64,000 nucleotides of DNA from Pseudoxanthomonas sp. z9 (GTDB taxonomy: Bacteria > Pseudomonadota > Gammaproteobacteria > Xanthomonadales > Xanthomonadaceae). Shown here piece by piece: positions 63,782 to 64,000 of the stretch. Below the pieces are notes generated by a model. The model was not told the origin of the DNA, ran no database searches, and saw only the letters and a list, made by a program, of their open reading frames with translations. A program made the position numbers and the translations under genes. Position 1 is the stretch's first letter. Each line of letters starts with the position of its first letter. The stretch is taken from contig NZ_VFID01000001.1 of assembly GCF_006542425.1 (NCBI RefSeq), forward strand, positions 149,601 to 213,600. The letters run 5' to 3'.

Positions 63782-64000
63782 TCAGAACTCCTGCCAGTCG
63801 CCGTCGGCCAGGGCCGGTTCGGGCTTGCGGCGGATCGGCGCGGCGGGTTTGCGTGGTGCGGGACGGACGGAGGCCCGTGCCGGCGTGGCGGGCATGACCG
63901 GGGCGGCGGGCGCTGCGGAATGCGGGCGCATTCCGCCGGTGGCTTCGCCTTCGATGACGAACACATCCACCGCTTCGGAGAGCAGGCGGGCCTGGTCTTC
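63782..64000 (-). CDS. 3' end of a further MCP (MCP 4, cut by window edge)
   Basis: The last 72 codons of an MCP on the minus strand. The sequence is nearly the same as the MCP 3 end: [19 protein letters not shown], a Pro/Ala linker with several substitutions, and the DWQEF docking pentapeptide. The rest of the gene lies beyond the window. Together with the repeat before it, this is the product of a tandem duplication with MCP 3. Confidence 0.88.
   Translation of the reverse strand, partial: EDQARLLSEAVDVFVIEGEATGGMRPHSAAPAAPVMPATPARASVRPAPRKPAAPIRRKPEPALADGDWQEF

Overview
The window is a high-GC gammaproteobacterial chromosome segment. The flagellar and chemotaxis gene order, the FliA (sigma-28) and RpoN (sigma-54) promoter signatures, GTAG-type REP hairpins and the protein repertoire all point to Xanthomonadales/Lysobacterales, most like Lysobacter and relatives. 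No rRNA, insertion sequence or CRISPR array was seen. There is one tRNA, tRNA-Val(CAC).

Region 1 (1-13 kb) holds housekeeping and accessory genes: an M14-like zinc peptidase, a DksA/TraR zinc-finger protein, a TPR protein, ThpR, a transglutaminase-like/TPR protein, a GNAT acetyltransferase overlapping trxC, and an exported M1 aminopeptidase. At 7.3-8.5 kb there is a split borosin RiPP locus: a free-standing alpha-N-methyltransferase of the tetrapyrrole-methylase fold, overlapping a 96-residue precursor with a YCILW-containing putative core. It is followed directly by two paralogous exported-TPR/GGDEF diguanylate cyclases. RidA and the tRNA close the region.

Region 2 (13-17.7 kb) has a YprA-type DEVH helicase overlapping a YprB-type DnaQ-fold nuclease by 4 nt, which resembles the Bacillus MrfA/MrfB repair pair. 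A degenerate-receiver HDOD protein follows.

Region 3 (17.9-25.9 kb) is an Rhs island. A 1787-residue YD-repeat protein with five fibronectin-III-like repeats ends where an Rhs core would normally continue. The missing core end and a toxin-like HEITH (zincin) tip sit in a second ORF with its own signal peptide. A possible lipoprotein immunity gene overlaps the tip, and a decayed orphan tip plus a small two-TM protein follow. Base composition is clearly more AT-rich from about 23.7 to 25.8 kb.

Region 4 (26.5-40.9 kb) is the flagellar cluster. flgBCDEFGHIJKL runs on the minus strand from an RpoN promoter. flgA (RpoN promoter), flgM-flgN (two tandem FliA promoters) and cheV (FliA promoter) lie beside it. 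A 69-copy CCCGAAT heptamer array abuts the flgL stop codon, and repeat-bounded spacers interrupt the flg operon; one spacer contains an apparent RpoN promoter in front of flgG.

Region 5 (41-64 kb) is a signalling block: two histidine kinases, a GGDEF-EAL-REC protein, an MCP, cheB-cheD-cheR, a small exported protein with a 4HB MCP, a MASE2-GGDEF-PAS cyclase overlapping a PAS-PAS-GAF-GGDEF-EAL protein, two Cache MCPs, cheW, ycgR and the 3' end of another MCP. Nearly every transcription unit here has a FliA-type promoter. Three complete MCPs share about 1 kb of nearly identical signalling-domain DNA, and the last two 3' ends look like a tandem duplication. The logic is one FliA regulon joining flagellar assembly, chemosensing, adaptation (CheB/CheD/CheR) and c-di-GMP control of motility (YcgR, GGDEF/EAL proteins).
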